A DNA stretch of 64,000 nt from positions 310,334 through 374,333 of the forward strand of contig NZ_WWNE01000005.1 of the NCBI RefSeq assembly GCF_009909615.1. Reading direction: 5' to 3'. The translations under genes were made by a program, and so were the position numbers. Positions 1 through 8,723 of the stretch are shown in pieces (the first letter of the stretch is position 1; the number at the start of each line of letters is the position of its first letter). The notes under the pieces were generated by a model. It was not told the origin of the DNA, did no database searches, and saw only the letters and a list, made by a program, of their open reading frames with translations. This stretch comes from Acidiluteibacter ferrifornacis. Lineage in GTDB: Bacteria > Bacteroidota > Bacteroidia > Flavobacteriales_E > Vicingaceae.

Positions 1-149
1 CCTGATTTTAAACTTTCGCTTTCAAGTTGCTTTGCTGTTTTTGAACTATTCAGTTTAGTTTCTACTTGGCTATCTTCTTCCTGATTTTTGTTAGAGTTAG
101 AACAGCCTATTAGCATTAATATTGAAATTGATAGTAATATTTTTCTCAT
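1..149 (-). CDS. Putative lipoprotein, 5' part only (runs off window start)
   Basis: Reading leftward from an ATG at 147-149, the frame stays open to the window edge and gives about 49 residues. The start reads MRKILLSISILMLIGCSNSN: a short basic N-terminus, a hydrophobic stretch and the lipobox LIGC, so the protein is probably exported and lipidated on Cys16. What follows is polar and rich in Gln, Glu, Ser and Lys, typical of the flexible linker behind a lipid anchor. The stop of the upstream gene on the same strand is 6 bases before this start, so the two probably form one transcript. The functional domain lies outside the window and no family can be named. Confidence 0.7.
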   Translation of the reverse strand, partial: MRKILLSISILMLIGCSNSNKNQEEDSQVETKLNSSKTAKQLESESLKS

Positions 150-155
150 GTCGTT

Positions 156-839
156 TCAATTGTTTGTGGTTGTTATTGATTTTCGTTTTCCCTTAAACTC
201 AGTCTGAAGCATTTCGTGAGTTCGTGAAAGAAAGCATATGTTTTTTATTGAACCGATTTCAATAAAAATTTCTTCTTGCTTACGCTCGGTCTTAATTAAA
301 ATTCTATGTTCAAATTGATGTTGTAAATCTTGTGTCTTTGTAAATAAAGTTGCATCAACAGTACCTTCTTGCTTAAAATTTAAATACGATGTTAATTTAC
401 CTTCAAATGGATAATTCAGCTCTGTTAGACTGCTTTTCACTCGGCCTAAGAATATATTAGGTTCTTTTATTACCAACGCATATTCTCCAAATTCCATCAT
501 TCGATCATCTATTTTGTGGATGTCTGTCTTGTTGAAACAATCAGAAGTTAAAGCGTATGAAGAAAAGCAAAAGAATGGGTCGTCCGTGAAATTAATAATT
601 GTTCCTTTTGTGTTAGGAACGGGTGTGAATGAGCCTTTACCCAAAACTGGATGGTTATATTCTATTTTAGAAAATTGTCCATTTACAATGTTAAATGCTC
701 CTTCGAACTTATCACCACGTTCTTTTTGTATTGATTGAGCAAAGGAATCTAATGCACCAAATCTCATTTGTCCTTTGTGCATCAGACTTTCTAAATGTTC
801 CTTTTCTCCAAACTTTATTAAAGCAAATATCTTAGTCAT
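156..839 (-). CDS. Conserved hypothetical protein, 227 aa
   Basis: I do not recognise a named domain. The N-terminal third has the pattern KFG-x-KEHLESL...GxMRFGALDSF...RGDKFEG (about residues 9-47), which resembles short uncharacterised proteins scattered in accessory regions of many bacteria; that resemblance is from memory and unverified. There is no signal peptide or membrane segment, so it is probably cytoplasmic. The C-terminal half alternates charged and aromatic residues and looks like mixed alpha/beta. It lies 6 bases upstream of the partial lipoprotein gene on the same strand. An inverted repeat at 891-915, about 50 bases upstream of the start, may be its operator. Function unknown. 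Confidence 0.6.
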   Translation of the reverse strand: MTKIFALIKFGEKEHLESLMHKGQMRFGALDSFAQSIQKERGDKFEGAFNIVNGQFSKIEYNHPVLGKGSFTPVPNTKGTIINFTDDPFFCFSSYALTSDCFNKTDIHKIDDRMMEFGEYALVIKEPNIFLGRVKSSLTELNYPFEGKLTSYLNFKQEGTVDATLFTKTQDLQHQFEHRILIKTERKQEEIFIEIGSIKNICFLSRTHEMLQTEFKGKRKSITTTNN

Positions 840-890
840 TTATTTGAATATGGTTGTTTGCACGGTTTTTTAATAGCCCAAAACAAGTTG

Positions 891-915
891 ATATGACGGA
901 CAAAGTGCGTCATAT
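891..915. promoter_or_regulatory. Inverted repeat upstream of the 156-839 gene (possible operator)
   Basis: ATATGACG at 891-898 and CGTCATAT at 908-915 are perfect 8-base inverted repeats separated by 9 bases. No T-tract follows on either strand, so it does not look like a terminator. Its place about 50 bases before the ATG of the leftward gene suits a repressor or activator site. The rest of 840-1103 holds only a poorly supported short reading frame. Confidence 0.35.
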
Positions 916-1103
916 TCCTATTTTAAATTATTTCTTTAAATCTATTATTCAATCCAAAAAAAAGAAGATTCATCATCTCCTTTTAATTGAACGAATTACG
1001 AAACCCGAAGATAGTATAAAAAACAATACAAAAGAGTGGGAGCGTATGAAAATTAATGGGTTGGGAGAATACTGAGAAGTGTTAAAGGAAACACCCACAA
1101 GTA

Positions 1104-1304
1104 TTACCCTTTTTTTCGAATGATCATGACTAAACCAATCAAAAAGATGATTCCACTAACAATGAGTGGTGTCCAATCAGCTTTGCTCACTGCTATATCA
1201 ATGCCTAAGAAGCTAAAGCTTTCTGAATCTTGAATCGCTTGGAAGCCGAATAATAGGGTTCCAACTAGTCCAATAATTAATAAAATGGTTCCAACAGCTT
1301 TCAT
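1104..1304 (-). CDS. Small two-helix membrane protein, 66 aa
   Basis: The protein has two hydrophobic helices (about residues 4-24 and 46-62) joined by a polar segment of about 20 residues, and ends in a basic RKKG tail. Small proteins with this plan, starting MK-hydrophobic-GxIL and having a WTPLIVSG-like second helix, are common in Bacteroidota, often labelled only as membrane or transporter-like proteins. The basic C-terminus suggests that both ends face the cytoplasm by the positive-inside rule. It sits alone between the unknown gene on the left and the DUF5686 gene on the right, with separate intergenic gaps. No function can be assigned. Confidence 0.6.
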   Translation of the reverse strand: MKAVGTILLIIGLVGTLLFGFQAIQDSESFSFLGIDIAVSKADWTPLIVSGIIFLIGLVMIIRKKG

Positions 1305-1438
1305 AATTTAAGTTTTAAGGTTTTGTAAACTACAAGATAATAAAAAATTAAAAGCGCTGATAAAGGGACTTATAAATCAAAGGGGCATTGTAATTTTTAG
1401 GCTACAACATGTTGAGTATTGATGTAAATGCTTCACTA

Positions 1439-4057
1439 TTACTGCAAGAAGTAAAAGGCAACTTTAACGGCGACTCTTTCAAATTGAGCATCTTCAAAAG
1501 ATGCGAATACTCCCGCGTCCATCAAATAAAAGATTTGGGTTAACGAAAGTCCTAACTCTGCATAATGAATGTTTCGATCGGAGTACAGGTAGCCAAACTC
1601 CAACTTTTCATCCATATTGGTTCTGTTCAAAAACGGTAGAAATTTCAACAATAAGTGGTCATTTTCAATCGAAAAATGACTTTCTAGGTAGTAATCTTTG
1701 GTATTAAATCCATAGTAATCCAACAATCGAAACCCATTGATTTTAGGATTGTCAATCACAAAAGTAGGGGCTGTATTGAAATTCTGATAATCGGCAAAAT
1801 AGATGGAATTGGTATTGAAAAAACGACCTGCTTCAAAATAGTAGTTCACCTTATCCAACAGTAGGAAAGGAAAGGTCTGCTGCACCGAAATTTTAATCAA
1901 ATCGTAGTCTGCTTGGCTATTGAATACGTTTTCAATCCCTTTTCGATAACCGATTCCAAAAGTAGGGTAGTTGGACTCTAAAAGCACCTTTTGATTGTCT
2001 TTAAAGGTGTAGAACTGTCTTGGAGTCCATTCCAATTTAGCTCGAAAAGTGACCGCTGTATTATTTCGGATTAATTTCGGATTATTCGTTACTTCTATGT
2101 TCTCCGGAACATTCGGAGTGTATTCTTTATTGGTGATGTCGAGCAACTTAAAGTCTGAATTGTTGGAGAGTGCTTGACGGTAGGCATATTCTCCACCTAA
2201 GCTAAAAACCAAACCATTGATGACATCTATCTGATGGTCCATTTTAACGAAATCGTGTTGAAACAGTTTCTTCACGTTTCCTGTAAAGAAAGTGGTAGAA
2301 ATGGTGTTCAAACGATCTGAAATGGGGTCGTTTTGGTTAAAACCAGTCGTTCTTCTACCTCCTGAAATATGGATGAGTCCTCTTTTCTCTTTATTGTACT
2401 GCGATTTAATTTCCAATCTACCTGTATAGGTTTTTCGAGCCACTGCATATCCCACAATAGGTGTAATAGTAATGAACTTGTCTCTTCGGTTGTCCCAAGT
2501 ATAATCGAGTAGCGATTTGACCGGTAAAAATCCGTCTACGGTGTTGTAGTAGGGGAAGGCACCAATTAATAAACCCTTTGGCTCAAAGATGTGCTTTTTG
2601 TTTTTACTGATTATTTTATCATTGAAGAGAAACAGGTCTTTAAGCAAGCTGGGTTGTGCAGTACTTTCAGACTCATTTTTGGCGACCTTTTCATTCGAAC
2701 GAATGGATTTAAAAGTTTCCAACTCTTTATCTGAGAGAGGAATCTGTCTCACAGCCTTCCATGCGCTATCGGATTGATTAAAGGCACTATCCGAATAGTT
2801 GATGCTATGAATGAATTTCACTTCCATCGATCTGGTCTTATCGTTCCGTTCCCTCTTTTTTTGCAGCTTTTTGATTAATCGAACAAGCTTATAGGTTTCT
2901 CTATTGGTCAATGTTTCCTTAGTGATGAGCTGCTCTATTTTATGCTGTTCTGCACTGTTGTTGAGTAGGATATTCGACTCGTAGTTTTCCAAATTACCTT
3001 TTGTTGCCTCATAATTTTGATCAATGCTCGCATCTATTTTATAATCCGTTTGAACGGTTAAATTACTCAGGCTTGCTAGGTAGTTCAATTGAAACCGTAG
3101 GCCTAATCCCTTTCCTGAAACTTTTATGAGGTGGTTGGTAGGCATCCAAACCAACGGCTTTATTTCATTGTAACGTTGTTTGTATTCCACTTGGAAATAC
3201 TGCTTTTGGAGCACCACATCCACATGATTGATGTTCCATAAACCTTCATTGATGTATAAAAATCCTTTAATTAGGTAGCTTCCTTTCCGTTTTGGGATAA
3301 TTTTAATTTTGTGAATGGTGCTGTTGTCTTCAATGTAACTGCCTTGGTATTCAAATTTATAGACTTTAAAGGCATTTCTACTTATTGGGTTAATGACTTC
3401 TTGTCCCCCTAATTGATAAAAGTCCAAATTGATATAGGAAGGAATTGCCTTGGTAGTGTCTATTAAGTCAGCTTTTTTAAAACTATACTTTTCTTTCACC
3501 GTGTTGGGACTGGTGTAAGAATAGTTCAAGATACTTTCAACCAAATCACCTGTTTGTACTTCTCCCAATCCTTCTTTTTCTGCAAACTTTTTAATGAGGT
3601 TGGGAATATTATCTACATCAGAAAACCCGCGAATATATAAGTCTGATTGATACCCTTCAATTTGTTTTTGATAATATTGAGCCATAACGATGGCTTTTCT
3701 CATAATGTTATAGGAAGGGTCTTCAACAATTGCACTTTCATTTTCGTTAGGAAAAAGATAGGAGATTGGGTTTAACTGAATCTGCAGTTGAGCTGAATTT
3801 CCATCCATAGAGATGGCTTGACTTTCGTATCCAACGCTTTGAATGTTGACTTTATAATCTCCACACTTTACAGGAATATCAAAACGACCATTAATATTGG
3901 CCATGGAAGCCGTTGCTAGTTCTTGTATAAAGATATTGGCGTAGGGGATGGGTTCTCCTTTCTCGTCTGTAATAATACCTTTTAGATTGCAGCTATTTTG
4001 CGAAAAGCTTACCGAACAGGCAGTTATTAGTAAAAAGAGAAAGAATGTTTGTTTCAT
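1439..4057 (-). CDS. DUF5686 outer-membrane protein with carboxypeptidase-regulatory-like domain
   Basis: The 872-residue protein starts with a signal peptide (residues 1-19, ending SFSQ). A carboxypeptidase regulatory-like beta-sandwich follows (about 23-95, with GxITDEKGEPIPYANIFI and VGYESQ). The rest matches the DUF5686 family, including SYNIMRKAI near residue 115 and a C-terminal region rich in alternating beta strands that ends in a terminal aromatic (YFLQ), as in outer-membrane barrels. In Bacteroidota, proteins of this plan sit in the outer membrane; their role is not established, although the N-terminal domain is shared with SusC/TonB-dependent receptors. The length is normal for the family. 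It appears to be transcribed alone. Confidence 0.85.
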   Translation of the reverse strand: MKQTFFLFLLITACSVSFSQNSCNLKGIITDEKGEPIPYANIFIQELATASMANINGRFDIPVKCGDYKVNIQSVGYESQAISMDGNSAQLQIQLNPISYLFPNENESAIVEDPSYNIMRKAIVMAQYYQKQIEGYQSDLYIRGFSDVDNIPNLIKKFAEKEGLGEVQTGDLVESILNYSYTSPNTVKEKYSFKKADLIDTTKAIPSYINLDFYQLGGQEVINPISRNAFKVYKFEYQGSYIEDNSTIHKIKIIPKRKGSYLIKGFLYINEGLWNINHVDVVLQKQYFQVEYKQRYNEIKPLVWMPTNHLIKVSGKGLGLRFQLNYLASLSNLTVQTDYKIDASIDQNYEATKGNLENYESNILLNNSAEQHKIEQLITKETLTNRETYKLVRLIKKLQKKRERNDKTRSMEVKFIHSINYSDSAFNQSDSAWKAVRQIPLSDKELETFKSIRSNEKVAKNESESTAQPSLLKDLFLFNDKIISKNKKHIFEPKGLLIGAFPYYNTVDGFLPVKSLLDYTWDNRRDKFITITPIVGYAVARKTYTGRLEIKSQYNKEKRGLIHISGGRRTTGFNQNDPISDRLNTISTTFFTGNVKKLFQHDFVKMDHQIDVINGLVFSLGGEYAYRQALSNNSDFKLLDITNKEYTPNVPENIEVTNNPKLIRNNTAVTFRAKLEWTPRQFYTFKDNQKVLLESNYPTFGIGYRKGIENVFNSQADYDLIKISVQQTFPFLLLDKVNYYFEAGRFFNTNSIYFADYQNFNTAPTFVIDNPKINGFRLLDYYGFNTKDYYLESHFSIENDHLLLKFLPFLNRTNMDEKLEFGYLYSDRNIHYAELGLSLTQIFYLMDAGVFASFEDAQFERVAVKVAFYFLQ

Positions 4058-4330
4058 TTATTGGTTTAAGCAAAAGAAGGTCCAAATTACAGGTTTTAGA
4101 GCGATCTTAATAAACATTATCCTGATTTATTGAAGAGAGGAGAGAATTACATGATTGAGTTATTAATTGGGTGGTTCTATAAAGCTCAAATGGATGGTTT
4201 GTTTTTGCTTGATTGTTGTGTTTAGGTAACTATACATTAGTACTAGAAACTCTCTTTTTACTTCTTTATATCTTCTGATGCCTATATAGTCGCAGCATTT
4301 TATTCTAAAAGTGGTTGAACTATTTTCTAC

Positions 4331-4786
4331 TTATAAAGCAATTGGCTTTCTTTTATAAAATATATAATCGGTGACTATACTAGGAATTCCACTACTTTTT
4401 AGATCTGAAATCAGTTGTCCTCTATGGTGTGAGTGATGGTTCGAAATGTGGAATAAGATATCTGCAACCGCATTAGAGAAGGGCTCGCCTTTAGAGTTAT
4501 TGTATTCAATAACTTTTTCAAGATTGGTGGAATCTATTATTTCAATAGTGGAATGATAATTAGCGGTATCAAATTTTGAAATATTTTCTAAAGAATGTGT
4601 TTCAAAAACTCCGAAGGGTTGGGTACCATTAATTCGTGCATTCCAAATCTGGTGAGCATTGATAGAGTGGGAAATTAGGCCCAATGACCTTTCAGTGACA
4701 AGATGCTGGTAATCCATCAATAATTTTACAATGGCTTGATTGGTCGCATGGTGATAATTATAGAGATCTTTAAAATAGTGCTTCAT
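4331..4786 (-). CDS. DinB-family protein, 151 aa
   Basis: This belongs to the DinB/YfiT four-helix-bundle superfamily, whose members bind a divalent metal through three histidines and include bacillithiol-dependent transferases. The candidate ligands visible are His near residue 42 (LISHSINAH region) and the HHSHHRGQ cluster near residue 120, the typical last-helix signature HxxHHRGQ. I place the start at the internal ATG at 4784-4786, because family members begin at about MKHYFKDLYNYHHATNQ; the in-frame upstream ATG at 4831 would add a 15-residue hydrophobic stretch foreign to the family. Substrate unknown. A second, unrelated-looking DinB gene lies at 15890-16357. Confidence 0.75.
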   Translation of the reverse strand: MKHYFKDLYNYHHATNQAIVKLLMDYQHLVTERSLGLISHSINAHQIWNARINGTQPFGVFETHSLENISKFDTANYHSTIEIIDSTNLEKVIEYNNSKGEPFSNAVADILFHISNHHSHHRGQLISDLKSSGIPSIVTDYIFYKRKPIAL

Positions 4787-4921
4787 ATAACTCATTGTTA
4801 AAAGGATACTAATGATGACTAATATAAGCATCTAGTGGATTGCTTCATTCAATCCCATTTATTTTTCTTACCACTTTTACAATTTAGAAGTAGGAAGGAG
4901 AAAACAAAGTAGTTGTTTTCA

Positions 4922-4959
4922 TAAAAATAGCCTACCAAAAGTACATCTAATGGTAGGCT
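4922..4959 (-). terminator. Rho-independent terminator after the yceI-like gene
   Basis: AGCCTACCA (4929-4937) pairs perfectly with TGGTAGGCT (4951-4959) around a 13-base loop. Read on the minus strand it is followed by an ATTTTTAT run. It lies about 40 bases past the stop of the leftward YceI gene. Confidence 0.7.
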
Positions 4960-4999
4960 TCACAGTTGTTCAACGTATTGTTTTTGTTGTATAGTCAGT

Positions 5000-5530
5000 C
5001 TATTGATCAGCTTGTTTTACAAATTGGGCATCGATGAGCAGTTTGACTTTATCAGATACGACAATACTACCTGCTTCAGTTACAGCGCTCCAAGTTAAAT
5101 CAAAATCCTTACGGTTAATTTCACCTCTTATTTCAAAACCTGCTTTTGTTTGTCCATAAGGATCTACCGCAATACCATTAAAATCAACGGAAAGTGTAAC
5201 TTTTTGGGTTTTGTTTCTAATGGTTAATTCACCGATTAATTCCTCACCATCAAACGATTCGGATTGAAAAGTCATTTCTGGAAATTCAGCTGAGTTGAAG
5301 AAGTCATCTGATTGTAGATGAGCATCTCTATCTTTATTTTTAGTGTTTACTGAAGCTGTTTTAGCACTAAACCTAATGGTCGCATTTTTAAAGCTGTCAT
5401 CAGCGGTTTCAACTGTGGCATCAAATTCATCAAAATGACCTGTTACGGTGGAAATCATCATGTGTTTTACTTTAAACGCTACTTCTGAGTGCGTTTGATC
5501 AATCTTCCAGTTGTTATTATACGTATTCAT
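5000..5530 (-). CDS. YceI-family lipid-binding-like protein
   Basis: The 176-residue protein matches the YceI family, a lipocalin-like beta barrel that binds isoprenoid or other amphiphilic ligands. Recognisable elements are WKIDQTHSEVAFKVKHMMIS at the N-terminus, TGHFDEFDATVE, DRDAHLQSDDFFNSAEFPEM and FEIRGEINRKDFDLTW. Many YceI proteins are periplasmic, but this one has no signal peptide and is probably cytoplasmic. It ends an apparent same-strand run AraC regulator, pirin, YceI, with 29 bases between the pirin stop and this start, and a terminator lies downstream. Co-transcription of YceI and pirin is common in stress-type operons. The physiological ligand is unknown. Confidence 0.9.
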   Translation of the reverse strand: MNTYNNNWKIDQTHSEVAFKVKHMMISTVTGHFDEFDATVETADDSFKNATIRFSAKTASVNTKNKDRDAHLQSDDFFNSAEFPEMTFQSESFDGEELIGELTIRNKTQKVTLSVDFNGIAVDPYGQTKAGFEIRGEINRKDFDLTWSAVTEAGSIVVSDKVKLLIDAQFVKQADQ

Positions 5531-5559
5531 GTGGTTCTATATTTAATTAAAATTATATT

Positions 5560-6438
5560 TTACAGATTCATTGGGACTTCTATTAATAATACGCGCGCAC
5601 GATCAATGGCATTTACTTGTAAATTCGGGGTGTCCCATATTCCCATACCATCTCTTTTGTTGAGTTGCTCTCCGTTAACTTCTACCGAGCCTTCAAGGAT
5701 GAACACATATACTCCGTTGCCAGTCTTTTTTATTTCATAGTTGTCGGATTTACCTTTTTCAAATTTTCCGATGTGAAACCATGCGTCTTGGTTGATCCAA
5801 ACTCCTTGATCTTCTTTGTATGGGGAGAGTACTTGATAGAATTGATTGGTTTTTTCAATGTCTCGAATTGAAATCTGATCATATCGAGGTGTTACGTTTT
5901 TAGTTTTTGGGAAAATCCATATTTGTAGAAATTGGACTTTCTTATCTTTATTCTTGTTGTATTCACTATGGTAGATTCCTGTGCCTGCGCTCAATACTTG
6001 TACATCTCCTTCTTTTATAACTGCGACATTTCCCATGCTGTCCTTATGTTCAAGGTCGCCTTCTAGAGGAATTGAAATAATTTCCATATTGTCGTGTGGA
6101 TGGGTTCCGAAGCCCATACCAGGACTAACTTGATCGTCATTGAGCACTCGAAGCACTCCAAAATTCATCCGCTCTGGGTGACGGTAGTTGGCAAAACTAA
6201 AAGTGTGATGCGTGTCCAGCCATCCATGGTTTGCATGTCCTCTTGTAGCGGCTTTGTGTATGATTCTATTCATGGTTTTATTTTCTTTATTGGGGATATG
6301 ATTAAAGCCAACCTGATCGACGAGTTCATCGTAAGTAGATGTTGTAGACAATGCATCTTTTGCTTGGAGCCATTGAGGAGCAATAGCTCCAATAAGACCT
6401 GTCAATATCGACTTTTTGATAAATTCTTTTCGTTCCAT
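5560..6438 (-). CDS. Pirin-family bicupin protein with N-terminal extension
   Basis: Pirins are iron-binding bicupins; bacterial members such as YhhW can have quercetin dioxygenase activity. Family features here are THHTFSFANYRHPERMNFG, the metal-site motif GTHPHDNMEII, the glutamate loop EGDLEHKDSMGN and GDVQVLSAGTGIYHSE. The longest start adds about 55 residues before the usual pirin start, beginning MERKEFIKKSILTGLIGAIA and resembling an export signal. An internal ATG at 6273 (MNRIIHKAATRGHANHGWLD) would give a standard cytoplasmic pirin of about 237 residues. I keep the long form because the extension has a coherent signal-like pattern. It lies between the AraC gene and yceI. Confidence 0.85.
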   Translation of the reverse strand: MERKEFIKKSILTGLIGAIAPQWLQAKDALSTTSTYDELVDQVGFNHIPNKENKTMNRIIHKAATRGHANHGWLDTHHTFSFANYRHPERMNFGVLRVLNDDQVSPGMGFGTHPHDNMEIISIPLEGDLEHKDSMGNVAVIKEGDVQVLSAGTGIYHSEYNKNKDKKVQFLQIWIFPKTKNVTPRYDQISIRDIEKTNQFYQVLSPYKEDQGVWINQDAWFHIGKFEKGKSDNYEIKKTGNGVYVFILEGSVEVNGEQLNKRDGMGIWDTPNLQVNAIDRARVLLIEVPMNL

Positions 6439-6531
6439 AAGACTTTGTTAAAATTATTGAGACAAAGTTGGGACTAAATAGAGTTCCTCAAAATATGAGA
6501 AATCGGTTAAGGCTTATGAAAATCCGATATT

Positions 6532-7407
6532 CTAAGAAAGGTGTTCTTTATTCCTGAATTGAGTAGGAGAGAGCGACGTACATTTTTTGAAGAATGCACT
6601 GAAATTAGCAGGTTCACTAAAGCCTAATTCAAAGCCAATTTCTTTATTCGATAAATCAGAGAAAAACAACAACCGTTTAGCTGCTGTAATAATTCTAGTC
6701 TGAATATATTCTTTAGCAGTTTTTCCGATACTTGATTTCACAATTCGATTTAAGTGATCGGGAGTAATGTGAAGTTTTTCAGCATAGTAAGAGGTCGAGT
6801 GTTCCTCCTTATAGGATTCATTTACGAGGTTCCTAAAAGCTTTTAAAGTGAAATTACCTGTGCTATCAATGCTGGAGTCCAATGGGTTTATGGCGCAAAT
6901 ATTATTGCATTCTATTAATAATAATTTGAGAAAGGCACCAATCGATAACTCTTTCATATTGCTTTCACTTTTGTGCAGCGCATATATTTCATGTCCGAAT
7001 TTAAGAATCTTCTCAAATTGCTCTTTAGGCGGAAGGAGTGGAGGACTCTGACCGTAATTGTGGAATAAGTTTAAGCTTTCAATGAAGGACAATGGAATTG
7101 AATTTTCAATTAAAAATTCCGTTGAAAAAGTCATGGCGTAACCTGAGGATTGCTCATGTTCAATAACTTGATGTACTTGCCCCGGAGCGACAAAGTATAT
7201 TTGTTGGTTGCCCATCTGGTATTCATTGAAATCAATTCTATGCACCCCATTGGCTTTATTGACTACCAAAACCGTATAAAAATTGTGTCTATGCGGCTCG
7301 TCTACCTGTCCGTTTCTTTTGACATATATATCTTCCATTTTAGAAATACTAAAACTGACGAATGCATCGTTTGGATTGACTTTCTTATAGGTTTTAATGG
7401 TGTCCAT
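6532..7407 (-). CDS. AraC-family transcriptional regulator
   Basis: The 291-residue protein has an N-terminal cupin-type sensor half (about residues 25-110, with EPHRHNFYTVLVV and FVAPGQVHQV) and a C-terminal double helix-turn-helix (about 190-288). The latter includes YAEKLHITPDHLNRIVKSS and the AraC signature ending GFSEPANFSAFFKKCTSLSP. The inducer is unknown. It is the first gene of the same-strand group followed by pirin and YceI, 93 bases upstream of the pirin start, so it probably controls that group; this is inferred from position only. The terminator at 7487-7520 separates it from the KAS III gene upstream. Confidence 0.85.
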   Translation of the reverse strand: MDTIKTYKKVNPNDAFVSFSISKMEDIYVKRNGQVDEPHRHNFYTVLVVNKANGVHRIDFNEYQMGNQQIYFVAPGQVHQVIEHEQSSGYAMTFSTEFLIENSIPLSFIESLNLFHNYGQSPPLLPPKEQFEKILKFGHEIYALHKSESNMKELSIGAFLKLLLIECNNICAINPLDSSIDSTGNFTLKAFRNLVNESYKEEHSTSYYAEKLHITPDHLNRIVKSSIGKTAKEYIQTRIITAAKRLLFFSDLSNKEIGFELGFSEPANFSAFFKKCTSLSPTQFRNKEHLS

Positions 7408-7486
7408 GTATAAGTTGAAACGCGTTTAAGATGGTAGAAAATTACACATGAAAATGATATGCTAAGAGTCAATTCGGTTATCATCC

Positions 7487-7520
7487 AAAAAAAAAGGAGT
7501 TAGTTTCAACCAACTCCTTT
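7487..7520 (-). terminator. Rho-independent terminator after the KAS III gene
   Basis: On the minus strand, AAGGAGTTgGTT and AACtAACTCCTT form a stem around a GAAA-type loop, followed by a run of about nine T. It starts about 20 bases past the stop of the leftward 7539-8600 gene. Confidence 0.85.
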
Positions 7521-7538
7521 GAAATTTAGTTAATGATA

Positions 7539-8600
7539 TCAATATCGATAAACTACTGCATTGACATTCATTCCAGCACCAACTGAGGCAATTAAGAGTA
7601 CATCCCCTTCCGCAATTTGATGTCCTTTCAACTGGTTTTTCAAAATCAAATCCAACAATGTAGGAACTGTGGCGACAGAACTGTTTCCTAGTTTATGGAT
7701 ACTCATAGGCATTATGTTCTCAGGCATCTGCTTATCATACAACAGATAGAAGCGTTTGATGATGGCTTCGTCCATTTTTTCATTGGCCTGATGAATCAAT
7801 ATTTTACTAATTGCATCTATAGCCACACCACTTCGATCAACAGCTGTTTTCATGGCCAAGGGAACGTTGTTCAGAGCAAACTCGTATATTTTCCTTCCAT
7901 GCATTTTAATGTATTTGGTTTCTTGATTTTCAGAAGGATTGTACGAACTCCCATAAAACAAATAATAGGCCTCATCCAATGTAAATGATTGGTTGGCTGA
8001 ACTTAATATTCCACTATTACTGTTCTCATTTTTTTCCAAAATACAAGCGCCAGCACCATCAGAATAAATCATAGAATCTCGATCAAAAGGATCGACTACC
8101 CGTGATAACGTTTCAGTACCTACAATCAAACATTTAGAGGCCATTCCTGCTTTAATGAAAGCGTCTGCCTGTATTACACCCTGCAACCATCCGGGGCATC
8201 CAAAAATTACATCGTAAGCTACACAGTTAGGGTTTTTAATTTTCAAATTATACTTAATTCTAGAGGCAATGCTGGGTAACATATCAATCTGTGTATTCCC
8301 TTGGCTAACATCACCAAAATTTTGTCCAACGATGATATAGTCTAGTTCTTCTGGGTTAATACCAGAATTCTTTATTGCCCTTTCTGCAGCTATCGTCCCT
8401 ATATCACTTGATTGTAAATCACTAGATACATATCTGCGCTCTTCAATTCCTGTAATCGCTTGAAACTTTTTGATAATTATTTCATTAGAGTTAGGAATCT
8501 TCAACTGTTGCTCATCAAAAAAATCATGAGAGAGAAAGTCTTCATTCTTTTGAATTATCGTAGGGATGTAACTTCCAGTCCCGGTTATTTTATTTTGCAT
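7539..8600 (-). CDS. 3-oxoacyl-ACP synthase III (FabH-like)
   Basis: This thiolase-fold enzyme would condense an acyl-CoA with malonyl-ACP. The catalytic triad is visible: Cys in VIFGCPGWLQG (about residue 134), His in ILIHQANEKMD (about 268) and Asn in LGNSSVATVPTL (about 305). At 353 residues it is a little longer than housekeeping FabH (about 320), mostly through an N-terminal insertion (DFFDEQQLKIPNSNEI). It is not in a fatty-acid gene cluster and has its own terminator, so it may be a specialised KAS III rather than the chain-initiating enzyme. Substrate not predictable. Confidence 0.85.
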   Translation of the reverse strand: MQNKITGTGSYIPTIIQKNEDFLSHDFFDEQQLKIPNSNEIIIKKFQAITGIEERRYVSSDLQSSDIGTIAAERAIKNSGINPEELDYIIVGQNFGDVSQGNTQIDMLPSIASRIKYNLKIKNPNCVAYDVIFGCPGWLQGVIQADAFIKAGMASKCLIVGTETLSRVVDPFDRDSMIYSDGAGACILEKNENSNSGILSSANQSFTLDEAYYLFYGSSYNPSENQETKYIKMHGRKIYEFALNNVPLAMKTAVDRSGVAIDAISKILIHQANEKMDEAIIKRFYLLYDKQMPENIMPMSIHKLGNSSVATVPTLLDLILKNQLKGHQIAEGDVLLIASVGAGMNVNAVVYRY

Positions 8601-8723
8601 TGAAACGTCATTTTAATTAAAGATATGCTCTTTTCTTCACACTGTATTGATTGGTTTTAATTATCGGACAATACAAATGATATAAAAAGGATTCTATCCG
8701 ACTATTACTTCATCGAAGATTTG

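Noticed and set aside
854-1075. Rightward 73-residue reading frame in the gap between the unknown gene and the small membrane protein
   Set aside because: Composition is low-complexity (Lys, Ile runs), it contains the inverted repeat at 891-915 and no family or ribosome site is apparent; more likely chance.
4787-4831. Longer start for the first DinB protein
   Set aside because: It would add a 15-residue hydrophobic stretch not found in DinB proteins; the ATG at 4786 gives the usual start.
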